Origin: an uncultured Opitutia bacterium
GTDB taxonomy: Bacteria > Verrucomicrobiota > Verrucomicrobiia > Opitutales > UBA953
Direction of reading: 5' to 3'
Assembly: GCA_903895475.1 (NCBI GenBank)
Contig: CAITUF010000099.1
Coordinates: forward strand, 1 to 16,825
DNA: 16,825 nt
Shown: piece by piece, positions 1 to 6,747 of the stretch
Layout: each line of letters starts with the position of its first letter
Numbering within the stretch: position 1 is the stretch's first letter
Notes under the pieces: model-generated
What the model was told of the DNA's origin: nothing
Databases searched by the model: none
Seen by the model: the letters and a program-made list of their open reading frames with translations, nothing else
Translations under genes and position numbers: made by a program

Positions 1-1379
1 AGCTCGCGGGCGACGGCCTTAGGACCAGGCATACCCGTGTTCTCACGGGCGGCGAAGCCACGCTGCAGACTAAAGACCTCGCGCCAGCCCTTCGTGAAGG
101 CGGCATCGGCCGTGAGTGCGGCCGCATCGGAAAGTTTATCGAGCGGCACGCCCGACTTTTCGGCGAGCGCGACGAGGCGGCCGACGGCATGGTGGGCGTG
201 GCGGAAGGGCATGCCCTTAAGGACGAGCCAATCAGCGAGGTCGGTCGCGAGCAGGGCTGGATCGGAAGCCGCGGCGAGGCAACGCGCGCGATTGAAAGTC
301 GTCCCACGCAAGGTGGCGGCGGCGACATCGAGTGACAGCAGAATCTGGTCAGCCGCGTCAAACAGCGGCGGCTTATCGTCTTGCAGGTCGCGGTTATACG
401 TCAGCGGCAAGCCCTTGGTCAACGTGAGCAGGTGCGTCAACGAAGCCTGGAAGCGGGCGGCCTTACCGCGGAGGAGCTCCATCGAATCCGGATTACGCTT
501 CTGCGGCATCAGCGAGGACCCCGTGGAGAACTCATCGGGCAGGCGCGCGAAACCGAATTCAGCGGTGGACCAAAGGATCATGTCTTCCGCCAAGCGGGAG
601 AGGTGCACGCCGCAGAGTGCGGCGGCGAAGCAGAACTCCGTGGCGGGATCGCGGTCGGCGACGGCATCCATGGAGTTAGTCGTCACTTGGGGACGGCCCT
701 TGGCATCGACGAAGCCGAGGAGCTTCGCGGTGATTTCGCGGCGAATGGGTAGCGTCGTCCCAGCAATCGCGCCAGAACCCAGCGGGCACCAATTAGCCGA
801 AGCCGCGGCGGCGGCGAAACGTGTCCGGTCACGGCCGAACATTTCGGCGTAGGCCAAGAGATGGTGGGCAGCGGAGACCGGCTGGGCACGTTGGAGGTGC
901 GTATACCCTGGCAGGATCACCGTGGCGTTGGCGGCGGCGAGTTCGACGAGCGCGCGGAGTAAGCCCACGAGCGATGCATCGACGGCGGCGGCTTGATCCT
1001 TAATCCAAAGACGGACGTCGGTAGCCACTTGGTCGTTACGCGAACGCGCGGTGTGTAGCTTGGCGGCAGCGGGCACGCGCTTTGTCAGTGCACTTTCGAT
1101 ATTCATGTGCACGTCTTCAAGCGCCTCGCTCCAGACGAATTTACCGGCGGCGATTTCCTTAGCGATGGCATCGAGGCCCTTGACGATGGCCGCGCATTCG
1201 CGAGCCGTCAGGATGCCAACCTGGGACAGCATTGTGGCATGGGCCTTGGAGCCACGGATATCTTGGGCCCAGAGGCGGCGATCGAACGAGACCGATTCAC
1301 CGAAACGGAGCATCAATTCGGCGGGGCCGGCGCTGAACCGGCCGCCCCAAGTCGCTTGAGCCTTCTTACGTGCGGACAT
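1..1379 (-). CDS. argH: Argininosuccinate lyase (C-terminus cut by window edge)
   Basis: Cytosolic enzyme of the last step of arginine biosynthesis: it splits L-argininosuccinate into arginine and fumarate. The minus-strand frame starts at the ATG at 1379 and stays open to base 1, giving 459 residues. The family is usually about 460 residues, so only the last few should be missing. Visible family motifs are WGGRF (residues 11-15), the substrate-binding TARSRNDQ (110-117) and the superfamily signature loop GSSLMPQKRNP (from Gly287), which carries the catalytic serine. The C-terminal end reads ...NTGMPGPKAVARE, also ArgH-like. It is the last visible gene of a minus-strand run, 45 bases after the FtsB-like gene. 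No Shine-Dalgarno motif precedes the start. All key motifs are intact, so the gene looks functional and the identification is firm. Confidence 0.96.
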   Translation of the reverse strand, partial: MSARKKAQATWGGRFSAGPAELMLRFGESVSFDRRLWAQDIRGSKAHATMLSQVGILTARECAAIVKGLDAIAKEIAAGKFVWSEALEDVHMNIESALTKRVPAAAKLHTARSRNDQVATDVRLWIKDQAAAVDASLVGLLRALVELAAANATVILPGYTHLQRAQPVSAAHHLLAYAEMFGRDRTRFAAAAASANWCPLGSGAIAGTTLPIRREITAKLLGFVDAKGRPQVTTNSMDAVADRDPATEFCFAAALCGVHLSRLAEDMILWSTAEFGFARLPDEFSTGSSLMPQKRNPDSMELLRGKAARFQASLTHLLTLTKGLPLTYNRDLQDDKPPLFDAADQILLSLDVAAATLRGTTFNRARCLAAASDPALLATDLADWLVLKGMPFRHAHHAVGRLVALAEKSGVPLDKLSDAAALTADAAFTKGWREVFSLQRGFAARENTGMPGPKAVARE

Positions 1380-1424
1380 GAAGTAGGAATGCCCCTGACG
1401 GGCCCTGCAGGCAAGCAAGGATGC

Positions 1425-1790
1425 TTAGCGCTGGCTAACGGGCTTAGGCTGCGGCGCGGGAGCGGGCTGCGCCAAGGCGGCACCACCCTCTAAACGAATC
1501 ACGACCTCACCAGGCTCAGCAACACCGAGGCGTTCGCGGGCTTGATCGCGGACGAATTCAGGGTCGCGGGTAAAACGATCGATGTAACGTGCGGTCTGAT
1601 CACGCTGCCGCTCGATCGCATTAAAAGTGGCTTCTTTTTGCTTCTCGTTCATGCGCATCGTCTCGAGGCGCTCTTCCTCGTCCTGATACGTCGAGTAGAC
1701 CAAGCCGACCACCGTGCAGAGCAAGAGGAAGCAGCTCCAAAGGATGAGCTTCTCGGTCTGAGGGTTGGCGGTGCGCTCCGGGCTCTCCAT
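1425..1790 (-). CDS. FtsB/DivIC-like septum formation initiator protein
   Basis: A 121-residue bitopic membrane protein of the FtsB/DivIC family, whose members bridge early and late cell-division proteins (FtsL, FtsQ). It has a short cytoplasmic N-terminus, one transmembrane helix at about residues 14-33, then a Glu/Arg/Gln-rich helix suited to a coiled coil. A C-terminal block RDPEFVRDQARERLGVAEPG is the hallmark segment of the family. A Pro/Ala-rich tail ends the protein. The reading frame is open further upstream to an ATG at 1913, but that start would lie inside the DUF420 gene and precede non-conserved sequence; the ATG at 1790 puts the membrane helix in the usual place. It lies 55 bases after the DUF420 gene and 45 before argH, so all three may share a transcript. 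FtsB and DivIC cannot be told apart here. Confidence 0.82.
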   Translation of the reverse strand: MESPERTANPQTEKLILWSCFLLLCTVVGLVYSTYQDEEERLETMRMNEKQKEATFNAIERQRDQTARYIDRFTRDPEFVRDQARERLGVAEPGEVVIRLEGGAALAQPAPAPQPKPVSQR

Positions 1791-1845
1791 AAACGTGGAC
1801 GCAGTGAAACCCGAATGCCTGCGGCGGGCGAGGGGAAAATCTCGC

Positions 1846-2325
1846 TCAGGGGGCCTTGGCGACCACCGCTGCCAGCGAGCCGCTGAACTCCATGAAAGCC
1901 CAGACCAAGACACCCGTCACGGAGACGTAGAGCCAAACGGGGAAGACCCAACGGGTGAGACGCTTGTGCTCCTCGAAGCGTTCGGCCTTAGCGAGCTTGA
2001 CCGCCCAGATGATTAACGGCGTCACCACGATCGCCAGGGCGATGTGCGGGAAAAGGATGAGGTAGTACAGGGCTTTGTCCCAAGTCATCCCCGTTCCCTC
2101 GCGATAAATGATATTGGTCTGACCCACGGCGACCCAGAGGTGGACCTTAGAGGATAAGTAAAGCGCCAGGAAAAGAGCGGAGGTCACCACGGCCGCGCCC
2201 ATGGCCTTGCCGTGGCCGATACGGTCACCGGCCTTGATCCGCAGGATCCCAATCACCAGAAAGACCGTGGCGAGGGCGTTCATACCGGCGACGGAGCGGG
2301 AAAGGATTTCGGTGGTGGATGCCAT
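1846..2325 (-). CDS. DUF420 family membrane protein (CtaM-like)
   Basis: A 159-residue polytopic membrane protein with about four or five hydrophobic helices. It resembles the DUF420 family. Members in Firmicutes (CtaM/YozB) are needed to assemble haem-copper terminal oxidases, so a role in respiratory oxidase maturation is the best guess. Supporting features are an N-terminal helix with NALATVFLVIG, an intramembrane SSKVHLW segment, the block FPHIALAIVVTPL, and the cytoplasmic stretch ERFEEHKRLTRWVFPVWLYVS. The histidines in the second, third and HKR segments are typical family positions. It is the first gene of a minus-strand run leading to the FtsB-like gene and argH, and it is divergent from the YHYH gene. 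No cytochrome oxidase gene is visible nearby, so function rests on family resemblance only. Confidence 0.75.
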   Translation of the reverse strand: MASTTEILSRSVAGMNALATVFLVIGILRIKAGDRIGHGKAMGAAVVTSALFLALYLSSKVHLWVAVGQTNIIYREGTGMTWDKALYYLILFPHIALAIVVTPLIIWAVKLAKAERFEEHKRLTRWVFPVWLYVSVTGVLVWAFMEFSGSLAAVVAKAP

Positions 2326-2380
2326 ATTACTGGGAAAAAGACTGTTTTATTGAGAGAACGCAACCATCCAGCCCTAAAAT

Positions 2381-2405
2381 CGGGCTTAATCTTCGCTTAA
2401 GCCCG
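2381..2405. promoter_or_regulatory. Perfect inverted repeat upstream of the YHYH gene
   Basis: Two 9-base arms, CGGGCTTAA and TTAAGCCCG, are exact reverse complements separated by 7 bases. The repeat ends 7 bases before a consensus-like TATAAT on the plus strand, so it covers the expected -35 zone. It could be a repressor or activator operator. As RNA it could also form a hairpin, but the flanking genes run away from it, so a terminator is less natural. Confidence 0.5.
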
Positions 2406-2412
2406 CATCGTG

Positions 2413-2418
2413 TATAAT
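2413..2418 (+). promoter_or_regulatory. Putative -10 box (TATAAT) for the YHYH gene
   Basis: An exact TATAAT lies 19 bases before the ATG at 2438 in otherwise GC-rich DNA. No good -35 hexamer is visible at 16-18 bases upstream, where the 9-base inverted repeat sits. That is compatible with activator dependence or operator control. Transcription would start near 2425, leaving a leader of only about 13 bases without a ribosome binding site. Confidence 0.5.
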
Positions 2419-2437
2419 TAACCTCCAACTCCTGCCT

Positions 2438-3523
2438 ATGCACCCCCTCCGCTCCCTCACGCTCTGCCTGCTGCTCGGCAGTGCCGCCAGCTACGGCGCC
2501 GAAACTAAAGCCCCCGAAGTCAAGGCGACTGGCCCGGCCCTCATCAAGGCCGACAACGAACCGCCGGCCGCCAACAAGGTCACCATCACCGTTAAGGGCG
2601 ACAAGCGGGTCATCGAGTCCAATGGTATTCCTGACCACAAGGTTTCCAAGTTCCCCAACCGCGGGAACCCCAACCCCATCTCCGAGCAGAAGTATCGCCT
2701 CGAAGTCCCGGCCAATCCGCAACCGAAGTCGGGTGCCGCCACCCGCATGATGTCGGCTTGGGGCGTAGCCCTGAACGGCGTGGTCTTCGACCCAGGCACC
2801 GCCGAGGTCTACAACGACGGAGACCGCAGCAGCCCTTGGCACTATGAGGCGTTATCCAGCAACAAGACCATGGGAACGACCCCGAAGATTAAGTCGGGCC
2901 TTGGCCTGGATGAAAACCACGGTCACGTGCAGCCCAACGGTGCCTACCACTACCACGGCCTCCCCACCCTGCTCCTCGAGCGCCTATCCGGCGGCGAAAA
3001 GCAGATGACCCACGTCGGCTGGGCGGCCGATGGCTACCCCGTGTACGCAATCTACGCCTACACTAAAGCCGAAGACCCGAAGAGCCCGCTTAAGAATATG
3101 AAGAGCAGCTATCGCCTCAAGACGGCCGACCGCGGCGGGGACGGAAAAACCACCCCGACGGGTAAGCCTGACGGCTCCTTTGGCCTCGACTTCGAATATG
3201 TAGCTGGCTTGGGCGACCTCGATGAATTCGGTGGCCGCTCTGGCGTGACCCCAGAATTCCCCAAGGGCACCTATTACTACGTCCTAACCGAGGACTACCC
3301 CTTCATCCCGCGTAAGCACAAAGGCACGGCGGACCCCTCCTTCAGTAAGCAGAACCTAGACGCGCACTCCAACCTCGGCGGCCAAGCGGGCGGCCCAGGT
3401 AAGGGTGGCAAGGGCAAGGGCGGACCCGGTAAGGGCGGCCCAGGCAAGGGTGGTCCCGGCGGACCTCCGCCCCTTGATGGCCCGCCTGGTGCAGCCCCAA
3501 CTGAGCCCGCGGCCAAGAAGTAA
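2438..3523 (+). CDS. Secreted YHYH-domain protein with Gly/Lys-rich tail
   Basis: A 361-residue exported protein of the YHYH family, named for its Tyr-His-Tyr-His motif; its biochemical role is not established and metal binding is only a guess. Residues 1-20 form a signal peptide (MHPLRSLTLCLLLGSAASYG). The core contains the histidine cluster DENHGHVQPNGAYHYHG at about 158-174, then THVGWAADGYPVYAIYAY (191-208), a Gly/Asp-rich loop, and TYYYVLTEDYPFIPR (278-292). Residues 313-342 are Gly-Gly-Pro-Gly-Lys repeats, followed by a Pro-rich end; this low-complexity basic tail could bind anionic polymers or surfaces. It stands alone, divergent from the DUF420 gene, with its own TATAAT and a strong terminator after it. 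No recognisable ribosome binding site precedes the ATG. Confidence 0.82.
   Translation: MHPLRSLTLCLLLGSAASYGAETKAPEVKATGPALIKADNEPPAANKVTITVKGDKRVIESNGIPDHKVSKFPNRGNPNPISEQKYRLEVPANPQPKSGAATRMMSAWGVALNGVVFDPGTAEVYNDGDRSSPWHYEALSSNKTMGTTPKIKSGLGLDENHGHVQPNGAYHYHGLPTLLLERLSGGEKQMTHVGWAADGYPVYAIYAYTKAEDPKSPLKNMKSSYRLKTADRGGDGKTTPTGKPDGSFGLDFEYVAGLGDLDEFGGRSGVTPEFPKGTYYYVLTEDYPFIPRKHKGTADPSFSKQNLDAHSNLGGQAGGPGKGGKGKGGPGKGGPGKGGPGGPPPLDGPPGAAPTEPAAKK
3393..3464 (+). repeat. Imperfect tandem repeats coding a GGPGKGG tail
   Basis: Short imperfect repeats of the kind GGCCCAGGTAAGGGTGGC run through the 3' part of the YHYH gene and encode alternating Gly-Gly-Pro-Gly-Lys units. Synonymous differences between copies argue that the repeat is kept for its protein sequence and is not a very recent duplication. 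Confidence 0.6.
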
Positions 3524-3536
3524 GCTGCTAAAACTA

Positions 3537-3564
3537 AAGAGGCCTCCCACGCGGGAGGCCTCTT
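3537..3564. terminator. Bidirectional intrinsic terminator
   Basis: A perfect 12-base-pair stem (AAGAGGCCTCCC / GGGAGGCCTCTT) with the four-base loop ACGC lies between the convergent YHYH and PDZ genes. The stem is followed by TTCGTTTA-type sequence on the plus strand and TTAGTTTTA on the minus strand. Either transcript would therefore meet a GC-rich hairpin then a T-rich run. Confidence 0.88.
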
Positions 3565-3585
3565 CGTTTATAAACGTCTCGAGAC

Positions 3586-4671
3586 TTAGGCGCCTTCCTT
3601 CGGGTTGCGCTTCTTCTTCGGGGCTTCGGGTTCCGCGGCACCGTCGGCCTTCTTCGCGGGCTTCTGCCCCTGGATGGAGAAGGACGAGCCTTCGACTAAC
3701 TTGAGTCGATTGCGGGCCGCCTCCGGGAGCTTGGCGCGCTGCTCTTCGGTGGTCACGTCACCCTCAAAGGTGACTTTGCCATCTGCGTCTTTAATCACCG
3801 CGTGCTTCTTGCCATCCTTCTGTTCCAACGAAACGGTGCCTTGGTCATCTGAAGCCACGGAGCTAGAAGAACTCTTTGCCCCTGGGCCGCCTAGGCTGAA
3901 GCTAAAGGACTGCGAGCGCTGTTGCACCGTGCCACCTTGAGCATTGGGTAATTGGTCAGGCACCGGCGCACCCTGGGCAAAGCCCGGCACACCGATCGGC
4001 GGAATGGGCAAGCCGCGGGCACGCATTTGCTCGAGTTGCTTGAGAACCTCGGGCGGCAAACCTTGGTTCGGCCCGATGATGACGACATGTCCTGGGCCGA
4101 CTTGCGTGACAGTCCCATTGCCAGCCGGCAGGCTACCGAGGTCAATCTGCTGACCGTTCACGGTGATGCGCAGCGGGTTGGTCGCATCGGGGGCCGGCGC
4201 TGTAGCAGCCGAGCGAGCCGTGGGCGCGGGACGCTCGAAGACGGCCTTTTCGGTCAGTTCCACTTCGATGGTCTTGACCGCCGACTCGCGGACGGCGACG
4301 AGCTTCAGCTTATCACCGGGCTTACGCATACGGACGAGGGTGCGGAACTGATCAGGCGACACTAGCACCTGGTCGTCGAGGCGCGTCAGGATATCACCGA
4401 CCTCAACCTTTCCCGCCGAAGGCCCCTTGGGGTCGACGATGATGACATTAACGCCAACCCCGTCGGGCATGGTCACCCCCGCTTTCCCCCGGAGTTCTTC
4501 GGTCAAAGAATTCACGTATAAACCAATGTAGGCTTGGGGGACGAGGGCGGCCTTGGTGGCCGTCGAAGCCGCGGGAGGCGACAGCGGAGCGGACTTATCT
4601 TGGGCAACCAAGGGGCCGACGAGGCCGGCAAGCATCAGCATGTGCAACGGAATCTGGTGGAGGGAGTGCAT
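3586..4671 (-). CDS. Secreted PDZ-domain protein
   Basis: A 361-residue exported protein. An N-terminal signal peptide (about residues 1-24, ending GPLVAQ) is followed by a linker and one PDZ domain at about 47-140. PDZ features include YIGLYVNSLTEEL, VNVIIVDPKGPSAGKVEVGDILTRLDDQ and a KPGDKLKLVAVR strand; this form is like the PDZ domains of DegP-type proteases. No trypsin-like domain or catalytic triad is present, so it is probably a binding or sensing protein, not a protease. A Pro/Gln-rich linker, a serine run (KSSSSSV) and a C-terminal module (about 270-325) with repeated Asp-Gly turns follow, then a Lys-rich end. It lies 43 bases after the sigma-linked membrane protein, on the same strand. 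Together they may form an envelope-sensing unit, which is inference. Confidence 0.75.
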   Translation of the reverse strand: MHSLHQIPLHMLMLAGLVGPLVAQDKSAPLSPPAASTATKAALVPQAYIGLYVNSLTEELRGKAGVTMPDGVGVNVIIVDPKGPSAGKVEVGDILTRLDDQVLVSPDQFRTLVRMRKPGDKLKLVAVRESAVKTIEVELTEKAVFERPAPTARSAATAPAPDATNPLRITVNGQQIDLGSLPAGNGTVTQVGPGHVVIIGPNQGLPPEVLKQLEQMRARGLPIPPIGVPGFAQGAPVPDQLPNAQGGTVQQRSQSFSFSLGGPGAKSSSSSVASDDQGTVSLEQKDGKKHAVIKDADGKVTFEGDVTTEEQRAKLPEAARNRLKLVEGSSFSIQGQKPAKKADGAAEPEAPKKKRNPKEGA

Positions 4672-4676
4672 GACGG

Positions 4677-4705
4677 TATTATTAATATTAAGCGGAGAGG
4701 TTCAG
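4677..4705 (-). promoter_or_regulatory. AT-rich island, possible internal promoter for the PDZ gene
   Basis: The 43-base gap before the PDZ gene contains an AT-only run at 4677-4690, unusual in this GC-rich window. On the minus strand it offers ATAATA (4682-4677), 17 bases from CTGAAC (4705-4700), a weak -35/-10 pair. If used, the transcript would start almost at the PDZ start codon. Confidence 0.25.
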
Positions 4706-4714
4706 CGGATTTGT

Positions 4715-5146
4715 TCAATAAGTTTCCATGGGAATCAGCCCGAACTGCTCGCTGGGCGAATAGTTAATGAGGCGGGTATTCGTACGACGGTCTTCCCACT
4801 GCGTCTCATTACTCCAGCGGACCCGGACGGGGCGGGCAAAGGAGCCATCCGCCAGCCGGACGGGGGCAAAGACATCGACCGCGGCGGGCGGCTGTTCGGC
4901 GCGGACCAGTTGATACTCCGGGGCGGCGGTCACCGGTGCGCGGGTGAAGAAGAGGAACCCAAGCAGGCCAGCCGCAGCGGCGGAGAGGACCGCCGACCAG
5001 CGCAAGATAACGCCACGGGCGGCGGGCGAGGCCGCGGCGACCGGCGCATCCAGGGCGCGGCCGATAGCGCTGACCACCGCGGGACCAGGGGAGCGGGGGC
5101 GTAAACGGCGCAAGGCGGATTCGATATCTTGATCTTCGTTATTCAT
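4715..5146 (-). CDS. Single-pass membrane protein, candidate anti-sigma factor
   Basis: A 143-residue protein with no recognised named domain. It has a charged N-terminal region (NNEDQDIESALRRLRPR), one transmembrane helix at about residues 46-67, and a C-terminal region of some 75 residues, probably periplasmic, rich in Arg/Trp/Asn near its end. The frame extends upstream to an ATG at 5260, but the ATG at 5146 overlaps the sigma gene stop by 8 bases (ATGAATAA), a translational-coupling arrangement, and begins with a sensible acidic N-terminus. Position directly after an ECF sigma gene and a one-helix topology suggest an anti-sigma factor. The HxxxCxxC zinc motif of ZAS-type anti-sigma factors and the cupin of ChrR are both absent. 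It could instead be an unrelated protein of the same operon. Confidence 0.6.
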   Translation of the reverse strand: MNNEDQDIESALRRLRPRSPGPAVVSAIGRALDAPVAAASPAARGVILRWSAVLSAAAAGLLGFLFFTRAPVTAAPEYQLVRAEQPPAAVDVFAPVRLADGSFARPVRVRWSNETQWEDRRTNTRLINYSPSEQFGLIPMETY

Positions 5147-5642
5147 AAGTGCGGGCGGTGACGAGGCGGCGAAGCGCCTCCATGGCATAGCGCCACCGCG
5201 AGGCGGCGGTGTTAGGAGAAATCTCCAGCTGGGCGCCAATCTGCTCGAAAGTGAGTTCACCCCAAATCTTCAGGACCACGACTTCGCGTTGTTCTGCCGA
5301 CAGCGCCGGGAGTGAACTCGCCAACGCTTGGAGCCGGGGATCGGCCTCGGGCTCAAAATCCGCTACCGCCGCTGCGTCGACGGACACCACCTGCTCACGT
5401 AGGGCGCGGCGATCCGTCCGGCGATGGAGGTCTAACGCGGCCCGGCGAATCGAAGTCACCACTAGGGCGTTGGGGTTGCCGGGAAGGTGACGTTGATGTT
5501 TCCAAAAGCGAACAAATGCCTCCTGCAGGACATCGTCGGCATCGGCATCCGAGCGGGTCCACTGGCGCGCGATCAACCGGAGCCGGGCGCCGTGTTCGGC
5601 GAACCAGGCCCGCCAGTCTTGCTCGGAATGGGCATCGTTCAT
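5139..5642 (-). CDS. ECF RNA polymerase sigma factor
   Basis: A 167-residue sigma-70-family factor of the extracytoplasmic-function class, which directs RNA polymerase to stress or envelope-response promoters. Region 2 is seen as DADADDVLQEAFVRFWKHQ (about residues 32-50). Region 4 is LSAEQREVVVLKIWGELTFEQIG followed by the helix-turn-helix ISPNTAASRWRYAMEALRR (about 141-159). Regions 1 and 3 are missing, as expected for ECF factors, and the length is typical. It overlaps the downstream candidate anti-sigma gene by 8 bases. It is divergent from the fatty-acid desaturase that opens the lipid cluster, with 124 bases between them, so it may control that cluster; this is inference. The specific ECF group cannot be assigned by eye. 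Confidence 0.9.
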   Translation of the reverse strand: MNDAHSEQDWRAWFAEHGARLRLIARQWTRSDADADDVLQEAFVRFWKHQRHLPGNPNALVVTSIRRAALDLHRRTDRRALREQVVSVDAAAVADFEPEADPRLQALASSLPALSAEQREVVVLKIWGELTFEQIGAQLEISPNTAASRWRYAMEALRRLVTARTYE

Positions 5643-5679
5643 GTGAAACTAAAAGGGAGCGACAGCGGGGGGCGGATTT

Positions 5680-5705
5680 GTCTACCCTCGGGCACCAGTC
5701 TACCC
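5680..5705. repeat. Direct repeat GTCTACCC in the sigma/desaturase divergent region
   Basis: Two exact copies of GTCTACCC at 5680-5687 and 5698-5705 are spaced 18 bases start to start. The right copy overlaps the proposed -10 of the sigma gene. They could be a tandem regulator site or just repeated promoter elements. Confidence 0.35.
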
Positions 5706-5724
5706 CCCCGCCTAAAATGGTCAA
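5697..5724 (-). promoter_or_regulatory. Putative sigma-70-type promoter of the ECF sigma gene
   Basis: On the minus strand TTGACC (5724-5719) and TAGACT (5702-5697) are separated by 16 bases, close to the housekeeping consensus. Transcription would begin near 5690, leaving about 48 bases of leader before the sigma start at 5642. On the plus strand TAAAAT (5713-5718) lies inside the same segment and could be a -10 for the desaturase, though no good -35 goes with it. Confidence 0.4.
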
Positions 5725-5766
5725 AGCAGTTGCGAAAGGCCCCGAGGCTCACTTACTCGCCCCCAG

Positions 5767-6747
5767 ATGCCCGCCGAACCCATTAGCCCACCACAAAGCG
5801 GCTTTTTCCGCTCCGTCATCCGCTGGTTCGATGCGGACTATGTCCCCGAGGGGGTGGCGGCGCTGCAAAGTGGCCCCAAGAAGATCGATTGGCCCCGGAC
5901 CATCCCTTTCTTGATTCTACACCTCTCCTGCCTCGGCGTCATCTGGGTCGGGGCCAGCCCCATCGCCGTCTGGTCCGCGGTGGGCTTCTACTTCTTCCGC
6001 ATGTTTGCGATCACGGGCTTCCTGCACCGTTACTTCTCGCACAAGACCTATTCCACCTCCCGAACCTTCCAATTCATCATGGCCCTGTGGACGGCACTCG
6101 CGGTCCAGCGCGGAGCGCTTTGGTGGGCCTGCACCCACCGCCACCACCACAAGCATTCGGACGAAGAAGAGGATAAGCACTCGCCGGTCGTCGATGGATT
6201 CTGGTGGTCGCATATCGGGTGGATTACCTCCAAGCGGAATTTTCCCACGGACTACTCGAAAATTACGGACCTAGCAAAATACCCCGAACTCGTTTTCCTC
6301 AATCGCTTCGATGTCCTGATTCCCCTTTTGGCCGGCATCGCGATGTACGGCACCGGCGCTTGGCTGGGCGCCCAAGGCTACGACATTAACGGACCGCAGA
6401 TGCTCGTCTGGAGCCTCATCTCGACGGTCGTGCTCTTCCATGGCACCGCTTGCATCAACTCGCTCGCGCACGTCTGGGGCACCAAGCGCTTCAAAACCAC
6501 TGGTGACGAGTCCCGAAACTCCCTGATCCTCACGCTCATCACGCTCGGCGAAGGCTGGCACAATAATCACCACCGGTATCAGGCGACGACGAAGCAAGGC
6601 TTCTACTGGTGGGAATTCGACCCGACCTACTACGGCCTCAAGGTGCTGTCTTGGATGGGGCTAATCTGGGGCTTAAAGGGCGTCCCGGATTCCGTCTACG
6701 AAGAAGCCGAGCGGACGAAGGCTGAAGCCGCGGTGCCACGTGCGTGA
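5767..6747 (+). CDS. DesC-type acyl-lipid/acyl-CoA delta-9 fatty acid desaturase
   Basis: A 326-residue integral membrane di-iron desaturase that introduces a cis double bond into a fatty acyl chain, using O2. All three histidine boxes are present: HRYFSH (residues 87-92), HRHHH (124-128) and HNNHH (265-269). Also present are WWSHIGW (146-152) and NSLAH (231-235), which supply further iron ligands in this family. Hydrophobic segments surround the boxes in the usual four-helix layout. The start at 5767 gives an ordinary N-terminus; no ribosome binding site is visible. It is the first gene of the plus-strand lipid cluster, divergent from the ECF sigma gene, and its stop lies 8 bases inside the next gene. 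It probably makes the unsaturated chain on which the cluster's methyltransferases act. Whether it uses acyl-CoA or membrane lipid is not determined. Confidence 0.9.
   Translation: MPAEPISPPQSGFFRSVIRWFDADYVPEGVAALQSGPKKIDWPRTIPFLILHLSCLGVIWVGASPIAVWSAVGFYFFRMFAITGFLHRYFSHKTYSTSRTFQFIMALWTALAVQRGALWWACTHRHHHKHSDEEEDKHSPVVDGFWWSHIGWITSKRNFPTDYSKITDLAKYPELVFLNRFDVLIPLLAGIAMYGTGAWLGAQGYDINGPQMLVWSLISTVVLFHGTACINSLAHVWGTKRFKTTGDESRNSLILTLITLGEGWHNNHHRYQATTKQGFYWWEFDPTYYGLKVLSWMGLIWGLKGVPDSVYEEAERTKAEAAVPRA

Noticed and set aside
37..852. Long plus-strand open frame opposite argH
   Set aside because: The minus strand encodes intact ArgH motifs throughout; the plus frame has low-complexity Ala/Arg/Ser composition typical of an antisense shadow in GC-rich DNA.
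3393..3464. Mobile element or CRISPR-like repeat
   Set aside because: The repeats are short, imperfect, in frame and encode the Gly/Lys tail of the YHYH protein.
3586..4671. DegP/HtrA-type serine protease
   Set aside because: Only the PDZ domain is present; there is no trypsin-like domain or GNSGG motif.
4715..5146. Zinc-binding (ZAS) or ChrR-type anti-sigma factor
   Set aside because: No HxxxCxxC motif and no cupin-like histidine cluster; only position and one membrane helix support an anti-sigma role.
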